DNA of 64,000 nt from Toxoplasma gondii ME49 (Eukaryota; Apicomplexa; Conoidasida; Eucoccidiorida; Sarcocystidae), in assembly GCF_000006565.2 (NCBI RefSeq), contig NC_031479.1, positions 3,684,289-3,748,288 of the forward strand, read 5' to 3'. Position numbers and translations under genes: made by a program. The notes below the pieces were generated by a model that had not been told where the DNA came from, did no database searches, and saw only the letters and a list, made by a program, of their open reading frames with translations. Positions 46,101 through 59,500 of the stretch are shown here, piece after piece. Position 1 is the first letter of the stretch; every line of letters starts with the position of its first letter.

Positions 46101-49100
46101 TGAACGTGACTCTAGTTGTGAGATGCCGACCGAGGGCCAAATCTTTTGTGCATGATTGCAGGACACCACAGCCTTCCATGGAATGCTTAAGGCGAAAGGA
46201 GAAGGAACGGAAGAGCGGAGATTATTTAGAAGAGAAAACGCCTTGTGAAGAACCAGCAAAGGACGTGATAGACAGTCTCGCATATCAGTTCCTTCTTTGA
46301 CAGCGCTTGCGTCTGGACACTGCAACTTGAAAGCCTCACTTTGTGGTGAGTTCCCAGAGAGTAAATACGTCTCTGACGCGTCGAAGAATGGCCGCCTTCA
46401 CTGTGCCGAGGAAGACGGCGAGGGCTGTCGAGGAATCTGGAGTGTCTCCACCCAGAACTCGGGATGTGCGCGAAGGAAGCGCTGCGTAGGTGGCGGAGAG
46501 AGACCCCAAGTTTCCTCTGTTAGCGCTCCGTTTTTTTTCTGAAAAATCTCTGCGGGCACTCATTCCGATAACTTCCTCCCGTCTCGCGTCTCCTTCGGTT
46601 ACTTCTTCTCGCCTTTTTGCCTGGTTTGGCCGTCGTCGTTGCTCACGCCTGGCGTGGTGAGCGAGAGAGAGAAAAGCTTGTCGTTTGATTCGTGAGAGAG
46701 ACCTCGAGAGAGACAGACGAAACACCGCTGTCGCCGTTAACTTCGCTTTCTCCTCAAGAGGAAACGAACGCGTAGGCGTTTCCCCTCTGCTGCCCTCCGT
46801 CTCGCTCTCCGACTCCTGCCCTTTCCATCTCCCGACATCGTCCTCGTCTTCTTCGCGTCCACTTCGTCTTTCTTCCTGTGCAGCAACTTCGGTCGGAGGC
46901 TCCTCCTGCTCTCGTCGGCCTTCCGCTTCGGCCCTGTGCCTCCTCGGTCCGATCGCGAACGCCTTCTCTCTTCCCGCCGCCTGTTCCTTTCTTCCGTCTC
47001 CAGGCACGCCGCCTCCTTCTCGCCTGGCTCTCGCGTCTGTCCCCACTTCGCCGGCGCAACGACCCGCGTCGTGGGCGCTGCCCTTTCTGCTGCGCTCCCG
47101 CCTCCAGGAGGGAACTCGCCGCTCACGAAGACGCAGAAAGGACAGAAAAAGGAGGCGCTGCTGGACAGAAGCGAGCAGCGTGGAGAGAAGCATCACACAC
47201 AGAGATGTGTGCGGAGAAAAATGGCGAGAAGACTGCGGGGCAGAAACGACGCAGGACCCTAAAACTGAAGCACAGGAAGAAGAAGAGGAAGAAGAAGAGG
47301 AAGAAGAAGAGGAGGAAGAAGAAGAGGGGGAGGAAGAAGAGGAAGAAGAAGAGGAGGGGGAGGAAGAAGAGGAAGAAGAAGAAGAGGGGGAGGAAGAAGA
47401 GGAAGAAGAAGAAGAGGGGGAGGAAGAAGAGGAAGGAGAGGAAGAGGGTGAAGAGACGGATGCCGGAGGAAATACAGATGTAAATGAAGAAGATGAAGAC
47501 ACTGATGTGAGTTTGTGGGAATAAGAGGAGCAGTGAGTCGTATGAGGCGAAGCGGAAGCGCCCTCTGAAAGGTCTCCGCTTTCCCCTAACAAACAGGTCA
47601 GAGTCAGACAAAGACCAGCTGCGTCAACGGGGAAAATGAGCACGACAGAGGGACGAAACGTAGAGAAACTGAGTCTTCTTCTTCCAAGGCTCTCTTTGAA
47701 TGACAAGGGAGACGAAAGAAGACGACCCACATCATTGTTGTCCCCCTGTTTGTCACTTGTTTTCGGTGTCCAGCTTTTCTCCCCACTTTGCGTTTTCTCC
47801 GGCTTTCCTGTGTTTCTGCTTCTCGTCGAAAATGGTCAACCTACCGTGTCTTCGCCTCTCACCATAGTCGGTTTTTTTGACTCTGCTTCTCTCGTTCTCC
47901 CTTCTTCTGTTCCCCTTATTTTCTTGACTTCTGCTTTCTTCGATGCAGGTGTCTGTCGCCTTGGTCGGTCTGCTGATATCTGTGACCTCTTTGAACGTAG
48001 GAGAGAGAGCAGAAGCGAAACGAGCGAAGCGAAAGGCAACAGAGATAGACAGCAGAAACTCGCCTGTGTACCACCTTCTCCACTCCAGGGTCCCCGTTTT
48101 CAACGCGTTGCTTCAGCGGCATCTGTGTGGCTTTCTACTGTCACTCGCACCTGGACAATGTCGAGAAAAAGCTGTCCGCTGTTCAGCCCCGTCGACGCGA
48201 CTTTCTGTGTTTGAACGCCGTGAAACGCGCGATTCGGTTCTCGCCTTGCCGCTGACGTCTTCCGCGTACATACACCGGAAGTGCACAGCAACGACGCACA
48301 GCTGACGCCGCAGGCGGGACTGCCACTGATGCAGCGTTTTGTGAGCAAGAACTCGAAGTTCGCGTCTCTTCGTCGCAGCCGTTTGCCAGCGCTGCATCGA
48401 TCCGTGCAGGCGCCACGAGAGTGGACATCGAGAAAGGGAAGCGAGAGCTCTTTGCTTGTTTTGTGCCTTCAGAAAGCTTCTCGCTTCCACGTAGACATCT
48501 CGCGTTGTGTGTCGCGTTACAGTGGAGAAGGAGAGGCGAGACAGACGAAAAAGACCTCTCCTGGGATCTCTTTAGAGACTGCTGACAAACACGATGTGGC
48601 GATATTTGCTATCTAGTCCTCTCTACGCATCCCTGCCTATCCACGTATATATATATATATATATAGACACACGACTTGACGTACTAGTGAGTATATATAT
48701 ATATATATATATATACATATATTTAGGCCACTCAGAACAACTGTATGTGCGCCACAGAGCGCTTTCTGACAACTTTAAATGTCTCCTACGCTTCATTCTT
48801 GCTTGTTCTTCTTTGCCTTTTCAGCCTGTTCGGTAGACTGGTGTGAAAGTAATTTCTTCTGTCGTTTTCCTCACTTACACTGTAGATCAGCCCGGAGAGC
48901 TGCTGGTCGTTCTGCATCGCTTGATGCGACGCCCAACGCGCTAGTGGCATCACTTTTTTCTGGGCCTCTGTATGCATTGTCTGATCTTTCGTTTTCGCGT
49001 CCAGGCTCTTCTCAGACCTTTGAGGAATCTGCAGCACGATAGGCCACTTCAGTTCTCTCTATTGATGTCAAGACTGAAGTGCAAAGCAGCTGTATGAAAA

Positions 49101-52100
49101 CTGCAGAAAGAATTCATTTCTTACGAGAAGAAAAACGAAAGAAACTCGAGTGGACTGGTGTCGAGACAGAGACACTGACAGAACAGATGCGAGGAAGTCT
49201 CAGAACAGCGGAACGCTTTGACAACCAGCTTGCGCCCCTCTTTAATGACTGTGCACAGATCTTCACGTAGCCTACGACGTTTTTATCGCGTCCTTTTACA
49301 TCGTTTCTACATTCGTGTGCGTAAAGCGAGCTTTTTACATATGTGTCTCTGCATATATTCAGATAGATTTGTGAGCATGCGAGTGGGAAGGGGATATGTC
49401 TGTTCGCCAGGTGACCACTATGCTTGTGCAAAGCGTTGACTGAATTTGAGGAGACACTCTACTCAGCTAGGTACTGAAGGAAAAGTTTCAGAAACGAGCG
49501 TCGTCCCGTCTTTAGAGGTAAGTCCGTCTTCAAAGGATCCTGATTTTTTTCAGTGCTTTCACAAAGACAGCAAATGCGCTCGCCGACACACTCTGTTGTC
49601 ACGCGGGGCATGTCTCCTATGTTGTATATCGATTCGGGATAAGATGATTCTTCTCAGAATGCGGTAACTTTCGCTCTTTTCACGGCAAAATAGGAGACGA
49701 AACGATTTCTCCATGAGCTTCGCTCTCTCACCGGGTGTGCCACAAGCTGCTTTGCCTCCACATTTCTTTTCTCCTTGGTTCTCTCTTCCAAGTCCATTTC
49801 GCATCTGAACAGAGTGCATGCGATTTCGAGAGACACACATCGAAGCAGCAACGATTTTCAGCTTCCACGGTTTTGGAGTTCGTTTCACGAGTTCGCTGTT
49901 AGTTCTGCCTCTCTTGCAAAGCTCTGCCGTCTGTGTCGATTCGCCACATAAGGCTTTCTGTTTTCTGTGGTTATCGACAGAGAAGAGATGACAGACACCC
50001 AGAGCCACGAAAGGAGAAAGGAAGAAGAGATTAAGGAGAGAAGAAGCTGCCCACGCTGAGGCGGTTTGACCGAGGGAGAGCAACTCTGAAAAGAGAACGA
50101 GAAGAAGAATGGAAAGTCATTGAGCCGCAGACACGCAAATCTTTTCCGATCGCATGCATCTGACTTTGAAAGTGAGGAGCGCAGAAAGGAAGCAAACTTC
50201 TTAGAGGCTGCAAGGCACTCGCCATGGCAAGAGTGTGAATCGTTTTAGAGCTTCGAACTCCAGGGAAGCCTGTGAGCGTACACTTCAAGTTTCGTCTTCA
50301 ACTCTGCGACCTCCTGGCGGGCTGTCTCCGTCTCTCTGCGCTGTTCTTCTGCCGCTTTCTGAATGCAGAACGAACAGAGAAACTGAGAAATGAAGAGAAA
50401 CATAACTGCGCGAGAGTGGACACTGGAGAGAGAGAAGGATCACACCCCGTCCAGAACGAAACAGAAAAACAAAGGTCGACTCAAACACAACCTGCTGAGG
50501 AGGGAGGGACCTCTCGCAGTCTTCACAAAAAAGAGGCATGCGTACTTTTCTTGGGACGCAATTTCGAGCGTTATCCTGGAATCGCTTCTCTCGTTTTGTG
50601 CTCATATTCTGGAACACAGCAGCACGAGGCTCCGAGCATTTCTTGCGGATGAAAGACATCGTTCACACGGATACACCTCCACATTTCATCTGTTCATCCA
50701 CGTTGCAGAGCGTATCCTGCGCTCACCAGGACGCACACCCACCTCGCTTGCGTCTCTGGAAAAACGAAAAAGATAACGGGAATGACTTTTGCGCAGAACG
50801 AGCGTCTGCGTTGCATCCAATTCCCCCCCGAAGAAGCGTCTCTCAGTCTCCACCTTGACACTTCACTAGGATCTGCTTCTGTCGCCTTTTCACTTGCTCT
50901 TCGCTTCTGTGGGCTACCATACGCATGCTGCGTTGTTTCCTCTCCACTTCCTCGTTCGCGCGTCTTTCTCGATCTTCGTTGCTCGACCGTCTCTCTGTCT
51001 TCACCTCCACTTGTTTTTGCTCTGAGTCTTCTCCCCTCAAAAGTGCTTTCCTTTCTTCCCTGCTGTGCACTCGTGAAACTCTCAGAGCACGGGAGAAGAC
51101 TCCAGAGAGAAAACTCGAGATGCTTACGTTGGCTGCGGCTAGCGCATTCGTCAGAGCTTCTTCCGCGTTCTTGTGTCTGAAGCAGAAGACCGCAGAAGAA
51201 GAATAAGACGCAGAAAGCATGCAAGTGAAGGAGTGAAATCGTTACAGCCTGTTAACCCCCGCGTGACATCTCATCTTTTTCCAACGTACCTTTCCAGATC
51301 TCGGTAGAGGCCTTTTTCCGTCTGCCGCCTCACTCGAATTTCGTTCTCCAGTTCCTCCACGCGAAGTATCATTTTCTTTTGTCTCTCCACCAGGAGAGAT
51401 TGCCTTCGACCGAGCTCGGCTATGAGAGCAGCCCTGCGTTGTCTCTCTTCCTCTGCCTTCAATTCCTTTTGCTGTCTCCTCCCTTCTTCCTCCTCTCGCT
51501 CCCTCAGCTCTCCCTTCGCCTTCTTGCGGTCCTCAGCTTCTTCCTCTCTGTCGTCTTCTCCCTCTTCTGTCCGCGCTTGTCTCCGACACTCTGGAGGGTT
51601 GCCACCTTGTCCGGTTTCTCGGCTAGTCCCGCGGATCCTTGGAGTGCCAGAGTGCTCCACCAGGAACATGAGGTGAGGCAGCGATCCCACCTGCATTCGG
51701 TTTCCTTCCTGCTCCCTCGTGGCATGACGGACTGACTTTGTCCGCGCCTCTCTGTCTGAATCGCGTTCGTCGTCTTGCTCTCCTCTCCACTCTTTTTCCT
51801 CGTCCCTCCGATTCAACACTCTCGTCTTCCGGCTGCGCTGTCTTGCGACTGCAGGACACCGTAGGGCTTGTCTCCTGTCGCCTTCTTCTTCTGCCCTTTT
51901 CAATCGCTCCGAGCAAGACAGTTCCTGTTCAGACTGCGTTTCCCCTCTCCCACCGACGCACTCGTCTTTCCTCGTCAACTGCGTTTTTCTCCTCGCTGTC
52001 GCTCGCCGCCCCCGTTCTCCTCCAGAGGCCAGCTGCAGGCTCGAGCTTTCTCGCTCGAGGTCGAGGCGCAGCCTAGGAGCCCTGCCGCTATGAGTCATTC

Positions 52101-55100
52101 TTCCACTCTGTTTGTCGAGGCTCCACGCGCGCCCAGCTGGTCTCCTTCTTCCCGCAGATCCACAAGACTTGAAGCTGAACGGTGAAACACAAAGGAGGAC
52201 ACAACGTCTGCTCGACCAAGGCGACCATGCAGACTCGAGGCAGCAAACGACTGTCGGAAGTCTACTACTCTCCACAGGCGTTGCACATTTTGGCGGAGAT
52301 ACAGGACAAGTGCAGACGCAGCCAGATGCCTAGCGCATGCAAGTTCGGCGCTCAAAGAGGGCGGGAGGAGGAGAGAGCATCGCTGAGACAAGGTGAAGAT
52401 CATACGGCTCGACTCTTCGAGTGGCGCAGTGTAAAGTGACAGTTGCTGTGAACAGACGGCCTCAGTGAAGTGTATCCCTCCACATGCGTCCTTCCTCTAT
52501 TCCGCCCCCCCGTGGAAGACTCCTTTCACCTGTTTCGGATTTTCACACATGCTCCGCTTGATCTCGAAGAGCTCAAATCAAGATTCCCTTCCACGCGTGT
52601 TTTGTGAAGACACTGAGACATCGACTCACGCAAATAAATGGGGCTTTCGGTTCGGTGGATGTACCACATCTAGAAAAAGCTTCACAGTCTTCGTTCACCA
52701 GCGCGTCCTTTGTCGCGGCATGCCTTACCGGACTGGTGTGTGCACTGGCCTCTTGTACGGGGCTAAAAGGAGCGCCAACGAAGCAAGTGGGTTGCCAACA
52801 GTGCAGTTGTGCAGGGCTTTTGAATAGAAAAACGGCAGGTGTTCAGGTATGCATCCACGTCGAGTCTCAGGGTACTTCCTTTCGCTTTCTTCGAGCCGTG
52901 GAGATGGAGCAGAAGTTGACGAAGAAACTCACCAGTCGAATGCTGCACGTTGGCGCTTCCCTACGAGATTCCCCAGAAGCAGTCCTATGCCGAACAAATG
53001 GCCGCTTCGCCTCGCGTCTTCTCGCCGTGTGGCTGGTCTCTTTTCCCCCGGGCAGCTTCGCTCCAGAGCGGACTCCTGCGCCTGTCTTCCGTCCTTTCTT
53101 CTGTGCTCCCCATCTTCATCCTGTGACGCGTGCCTGGACGTCTGTAAGTGACGCGTTTTTATAACTGCCTCGGCGGCCTCGCCTGACGTCCTGCCGCTTT
53201 TCCTCTTCTCCAAAAGGGAGGGTCGCCGGAGAGATGCAGAAGCAGGTGCTTGCATGCCGCAAGAAGACGGCCCGCGACCTTTTCTGCACTCTTTGCCTTC
53301 GTTTCCCTCTCCTGTTTCCCCGAGGTCCCCCCTCGTTGCAGAAACCAAGTGTTCGGCTTCTCTCCCGGAACTCACTTCCCTTAGGGCTCGCAGTTCAGGC
53401 TGCAGAATACGAAGTGCTTGGAGACTCCGGTGCCAGTCACGAGTCACTCGGGATAATTGAACATCCGACTGCGTTCCTGGTCTTCCTCTTTCGTCTTCCC
53501 TGCCTCTGTCTGCTTCCCCCACAAGTTCTTCGAGAGTGCACCGTGGAGCACCACCTCTTTGGCTCTCGCACGGACTCCGTTCCTTGTCGTTGGTCCCCAC
53601 CGCTTCTTCCTCGTCGCTGGCCGTCCTCGCGCCCTCGGCTTCCAGCAGAAGAGGCGCGGGAGAAAGCGGAAAAAGAGACTTTTCGCTGGTTTGAGACGCA
53701 ACAAGTGTGGGTCTCTCTGTGCTCTCAGGTAGGCAAGCAAAAGACAAGTGCGTCCCCATGGAGAAGACCTGGCTAGCTGACGAGGAATCCTCCAATCGCA
53801 GCCGCTCTCCTCTCCCGCGTTCGCATGGCCTCGCTGACCCAGCGAGAGCAGATGGAGAAGCAGGGACAGAAGGCGAGAGCCGAGAGAGAAACTCGGTCTC
53901 TCTGCAGGCTTCGCACACCTCGTCTGAGACAGGAGAGGGAGATCCAAGATGCAGAGATGCTTTGTTTTCTCGGCTGGGAGACCAGAGTGAACAAGGGTCG
54001 AAGAAAAGGACAGGAGAAGCAGGCTCAACGGCTGCCAGTGAGGCCGAGTTTGTCCTCAGATCCGAAGCATTCGTGGCATTAGACTCACCCCATCGACCTA
54101 ACGTCTTCTCCGACGACGGAGAAATCGGTTTTCTTCTTCGCTGGTCCGACAGTGCTCCTTCAGACGGCACAGGAGGTATCTGGCGGCCGCTGCTGTTTTT
54201 TGGTGGTGCGGGCTCATCACATTTGTGACCATGCAGGAAAGACGAGAAGACACACGAAGAAGCGGGAGAAGAGTCAAAAGAGAGAGTTGCAAGGCTACAT
54301 TCCGTTTCTCTTCTTCTCGCGGAAGAACAATTTACGTCGGCTGCTTTGGCCTTTTCTTCCGACGATGCATGGCGCGGAAAGTCCTGCCGCCCTTCGTTCA
54401 GACCCTGCTCCTTCCTTTTCGTACCCCAAGAGACACTCGCTTCCTCTGTTTGTTCGGCTGCGTCTTCATTTGCTTTCCTTGCTTTCTTTCCTTCTCCCTT
54501 CGTCGCCACGACTTGCGACTGGAGACTAGAAGGCAGGTGGGCGCAGGTCGTAGACCTCATGGCAGATCGTCTCTCCTGGGCACTCTCCTTGTCCGCTTGC
54601 GCTAGAGGCGGGTCGTTTGCAGACGCCGAGAGAGGGAAGGAAAAATAGGAAGACGACGAAGACAATAACGGAGCTGAGGATGAGGACAAAGAACAAGACG
54701 GTGCGGAACATGAAGAAGCGCGAGACGAAGGGAAAGAAGGAGAAGGAGACGCAGATGAAGAGGAAGAGAGGGAAGAAGGACACGGAGAACCTGCAGTCGT
54801 CGAACGAGACGGGAGAGACCCAGACAACCGGCTGAGAAAATGAGAAGAACCTGTGCTCGGTGACACCGATACACATGACGACAGACAGGCGAGATTTGTT
54901 GCTTTTTCGGTTTCTTCGTCGCCTTGTTTGCCCTTGTGTTCTAGTGGCTTCTTCACGGATTCCTCCTCTTCACCCCAGGGCTTCGATGCACATCCGAACT
55001 GCTGGGGGAACTGCGGCAGAAGTCCATCTCGCTGAGGGACCGACGAAACAGACGGGTGGGAGGCACAAAGCGTGGAGACAAGACGGCAGTCTCCTTCTCC

Positions 55101-56567
55101 TGGACACTCTCTTCGGGTGCCCCTGCAAATCTGATCAAAACTGGAGGCAGAAGGGAGAGAAGTACACAAGTGGACAGAAGCTGTCTTGCCAGCAGTGGCC
55201 TCAGGGCGAGCGGGCGACGACCGTTGGCCTTTTATGGGCAGAAAACCGTTTGTTTCTTCGGAGCAAACGAGACTGCTCCTTCGACTAGAGCAGGGCAACT
55301 TATCGGCTGGACACTGGCAGCGAGCTAACGTTTGACGAACACCCTTTTGAGCGGTAATAAATGCTGTGAGGCCTGCGCTCTGCTCTCTCTCATCGCTCTC
55401 GTCCTGTGAGGCTCGCAGAGGGACAGAAGAATTCGAAGGCAACGCAGTGCATGCAACGCGTTTTTCACAGGACGGCGAGGAAGAACAGAAAGCGGAGGAA
55501 GCCGCAAGAGCGGAAGGCAGAACGAGTGGCGGCCGTGCAGAGGGGGCGCCGGCCCGTTCGGCAGACGAGGACAACGAAGTGCCGGCATGTGGAAGAGAAG
55601 CAGAGACGACTGACGGTAAAGAGGCTGAACAAGCATCCGTGGAAGGGAGAGCAGAGAAAGGGAGAGAAGACGAAAAACTGCCGGGCGGACACCGCAGAAG
55701 GGGATGGGTGGAAAATGAAGATGGATGAACTGAAGAAGAGGACACAGGGAGAGTGCCGGTCACAGAAGAAGCACACGAGTTCCGGCAGCGAGTTATGGCC
55801 GTCTTGGCTAGGTTACTTCTCTCCCCAGTCTCCGATGGAGAGACAAAGAGACGTTCAGGTGGCTGCAGACAACAGACAGCGCGCCTTTGAGAATCAGGTA
55901 GAGTCCCGACAGAGCTGCAGTGATGCCCAGTGTGTTGACTCTTCTGGGCGCCTCTTTCGTCTATGTTCCTCTTTGCACTTTTCGTGTCTTCAGTCCTGGA
56001 AGCGTTGTTCCTTTTGCTCGTTTCGGCCTCCTCCATCTTCACCCCGTTTCGTTCTGTTAATGGTTCCATCTGCCCCCCGAGTCTGGGTTCGACCTCCCTC
56101 GCGACACACCTCGTGATCCCGGCCTTTCCTCGGTTCCCTGCGTTCTCCTCTTCCCTCTGTGCCAACTGTTTCTCGGAACTCGCTTCCCTACATGTCGCTG
56201 CCTCTCTCCAGTTTCTCTCAGCCTCGTTGACTTGCTGCCTCCGCCTGCCTTGCGTCCCCTCAAGAGCTCTGAGACTCTCCAGGAGGCGCACCAGTCCCGG
56301 GGGGAGACGAGGCGTCGAGAGGCGACGGGTGTCTCCTCTGGATCTGAACGTTGCCGCCTCTGTCTCCGTTTCCTCCGGCCCGACTGAAAGAGACGCCTGT
56401 CTCTCGTATTCAGCGACAAAGCCCAAACACGTCCTACGACGCGTGGGGTCGGCACTGGGGGTTGAGGCTCGGTCAAATACTACCGGAAAGCGATTTCTGT
56501 TGCCCCGTTCTTTCTGCCTCCCGAGCGAAAGAAGCTGAGGAGGCGAGAACGGAACTAACGAATCCAT
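43126..56567 (-). CDS. Large Sfi1-like centrin-binding / coiled-coil protein (multi-exon, 3' end uncertain)
   Basis: ATG 56567 opens a 3635-nt exon (to 52933) of Ser-rich, mostly disordered sequence, ended by a consensus donor (TG|GTGAGT). Phase-compatible exons follow: 51290-52174 (Glu/Arg coiled coil), 51128-51176 (HKNAEEALTNALAAAN), about 50.84-51.08 kb, a coiled coil near 50.28-50.37 kb (AAEEQRRETETARQEVAELK), and 48879-49028. Next come Sfi1-type repeats, i.e. helices with Phe/Trp at regular spacing. One block is at about 48.15-48.44 kb (GSMQRWQTAATKRRELR, KTLHQWQSRLRRQ). Another lies upstream of a donor at 46340 (ILRRVRDVFTLWEL). A third is at about 45.38-45.84 kb (MHRSFQQWRSVVVSRER, YREAFCRLKRHGDEKKEKRR, CVTAAWLKVKAE). 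Coiled coils at 44448-44573 and about 43.92-44.20 kb follow, and perhaps a last exon at 43126-43374. Sfi1 lines up centrins on centrosomes or half-bridges, and a T. gondii Sfi1 homologue has been reported at the outer centrosome core. Splices between 50 and 44 kb are approximate. Two adjacent genes instead of one cannot be excluded. Confidence 0.65.
47274..47448 (+). repeat. 175-nt uninterrupted purine tract (pyrimidine on the minus strand)
   Basis: Every base from 47274 to 47448 on the plus strand is A or G, built from irregular GAA/GAG/GGA units with a loosely repeated GAGGGGGAGGAAG module. On the coding (minus) strand it would read as poly-Ser, or it may be the polypyrimidine tract of an intron ahead of AG acceptors at about 47.1-47.25 kb in the Sfi1-like gene. 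Confidence 0.95.
48645..48720. repeat. Paired (TA)n microsatellites
   Basis: Two TA tracts (about 48645-48664 and 48691-48720) are separated by roughly 25 bp. They lie in a presumed intron of the Sfi1-like gene. Similar tracts occur at about 43575-43594 and elsewhere in the window. Confidence 0.9.
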
Positions 56568-59500
56568 GTTTGCTAGGGATCTGCAACTCGCTCTTTTTCT
56601 CGCTGTCTTCTTTTCAACAACTTTCTCTAAAGACGGAATGCAACAGCGGGGGACGTTCTCCCCTGCTCCTTGCCAGGTTCATGAAAGGTTCGCAGGAACG
56701 AGGCAGCACGGCTGTCACCTGATGGAGGCTGTATGGACAAAATGCGTTTTGGCTCCGTGGAGATCTTGAGAAACCGAAACGGACGGTGACACACGTGAGA
56801 AACAAACGTTAGAGGGCATATGTCAGTGCATACAAAGAAGGGATGCGCACGGCTTTACTCCAGTGGCAAGGTTTTTGAGAGTTTTCAGAGGAGATCGAAG
56901 AGACCGACAGGTTGGAAAAAGTTTGCGTGCGCAATTCCAGAGACACGTCTTTGCTCTAATAGGTATATGCAGATAGGGCCACACGTCCATGGGATGAGAA
57001 AAGAGATTCCCTTGAGATGAAGAAACGTCCTCTTTGTAAAAAACTCTAGATGGACGAAACACGGTGTATCTCGGGCTGGCCAGTAGATCTTTATACGTAA
57101 ACTCAATCCTCTGGTGAAAAGTAGCGACCTCTAAAAAAGCTGTCCTTCTGAACTCGAGGGCAGTTTTCAGCAAGGAAGCCTGCTAGGCGCAAAAAGGGAC
57201 AGCGCATAACATCCTCTGCAATTTCCATCTAAAGACTAGCAGAGTTTCACCGGGCGGCATGTGGAAAAGGTATGTCTGTAGGGAAAGCACCTTTACACAA
57301 ATATGAAGAGGACGAGCAACACACAAGGGAGCTCCGCCTTTTTACTGAACTGATCTTTGATGCGAACCTCTGGAGATCCCGAATCTGATTTGCTCCAGTC
57401 CAAGGCAGACACCACCGCAGGATGTCGTCCGTCATTACAAAACAATCTACTCGTTATCGTTTTTGCGACTGTTCTTCGAGAGCTGTTATGTTCAGACATG
57501 TAAAAACATTCACGGCTACTTGTGCTTTCCAGTGTCACAGGCTGTCGAGACTTTTTTTTTCTAATCAACACGGAGTCAAGTACTTGAGTTCAGGATCGGA
57601 TCTGCGTAGCAGAGTGACATTCTACCTGGACGGGAAAGAAGCTGCCCGCTATCGAGAAACAGCGACAGAAGATCGCACCAAGCGTGGAAATCTTTTTTCT
57701 CGGCAAAGATGAGAAACTAAGAGTATGGAAATACTATTTTTGCACCGTTTCAAAATTTGCTTCTCCCAATTCAGGTATAGAAAGCACCTGTCTACAATCA
57801 TCATTAGACAGAATATGCCCCGGTCGGCTGTTTGCGGTGCGTGGTTTCGGGGAAAGTGGATTTTCCACCCTCTTCGTTTTCCGGCAGAAGGCTGCAACGA
57901 GACGGTGCGCCAGAGCCAAAATGATCGCCAAAGAAATTCAAAGTTCGCGGTCCTCACAAAAAGGAGCTCACCACTCTACGTGTTGCCCCACAGGCGAGAT
58001 GACTTTCTACCCGCAAACACGCACACGCGAGACACTCGCAGCGAGAGCGGAGGCAGGAGAGTATACCAAGTTCTCTTTCAGAATAAAGGACGCGACGACA
58101 GACACGTTTTTGTCGGGTTTCCTTCTGAAGGGGAGACGCGGTGCGACTGAAGAACAAAAACCAACCGGAGAAGCGCTCCCCTAGAATCGAACACCACAGA
58201 CGGACGACCCGACGCGACCTTTTGCATACACCATCGCATGCCAGAATGTTCACATGACACGGACCCTATTCAGTCAGACTATAAGCTACTGCACAAATGG
58301 AGAGGAGAGAAGCACCAATCAACAAAAACATGAACGGTGTGTCTCGTGATGCAAGAGAATATCCTCTCGGCGACCGAAAAAAACTGTCGGATAGACCAGC
58401 ATAGCCTGTTTCGTTCCGCGAGATTCACCTGGTACATCCGGTTAGACAGCGGCTCTGAGGACCTGAACACAATGTACAATTCGGCGAAGACGCGTTGTGT
58501 AAGACATTCACTGAAACTTCTGTGTCCGTTTTCGGACACCTCGGACAAACCGGAAATCCACTGTCGCGGAAAACCTGCGGTTTCACCGCAACGCAAGTTT
58601 GACTGTACTGTTGAACACATGCTACACAGAGTATCACATTCTGTCACATAACATGCGTCACGGGACTGCACTGTCTGCGCCTTCTACAAACACACTCGGA
58701 GCTTACCGCTCTCCAAATGCTTTTCCCTACGCTCAGCATGCTCGTGAAAAAACCGATAACCGTGCGCATTATCTTTTTCACCGTTGTGCCAGGCTGTTGA
58801 AAGAAAAAGGTAGTACTGGAACTAGAAGAGTGCGCCGGAAAAGAATGCAGCTGATGTGCGTATACACAAAACAGCAGTCGCTGTTAGGAAATCGTTTTGT
58901 ACTTTCCGTTTTATTTCAGACGTCAGTCTAGGAGAACGCCACCAAATACCATGTGAGCGAACAGCTGAAACTGCGTTTTGATTCGGTGCCTTGTTGCTTC
59001 ACACCAAGATAGCATTTAGATACGCATGCGACTTGGAGAAAGCGACGCTGTTCTTGCATCGATTCCATGTTGCAGATGCTGGAGAAAAAGGGGGTCATTC
59101 AAAGTCACAAATCGCGATACGTGACACAGTCAATACTGCTCTCAGCCATCGCTGCTTGTGTGGTCGTCCGCAGAAAAGCGAACAACCACAGATCGGACTC
59201 GTGCAATTTGTTTAGTTCACCATTCAGTTTTTGTCTTCGTGTGAGTGAATCGAACAGAGACTTCTTTCACTGATTGAGCTAATAGACAGTTACACTTGAA
59301 AGAATGTAGACTGAAGCAAGTGACCAACGTGTATACCCGGAAAATCTTTTGTTTCCTGTTGTCTTGTCAACTGAAACGACCTGCCCGTACTTATCGACAG
59401 CATGCAGAAGATACGAAAAGGGAATCAGGGCAGAACGACACATTTGTGGCGTGCGCACCTGTTACTGAAACTAAAGCAATCCACCTAAAGGAATTTCACT

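Noticed and set aside
46685..47524. Plus-strand 279-codon frame with a poly-Glu tail
   Set aside because: It is antisense to the Sfi1-like gene, created by the purine tract. The minus strand here carries Sfi1-type helices and a consensus donor at 46340.
49079..49270. 63-codon plus frame with a charged, helical look
   Set aside because: It is antisense to an intron of the Sfi1-like gene with no upstream or downstream partner exon.
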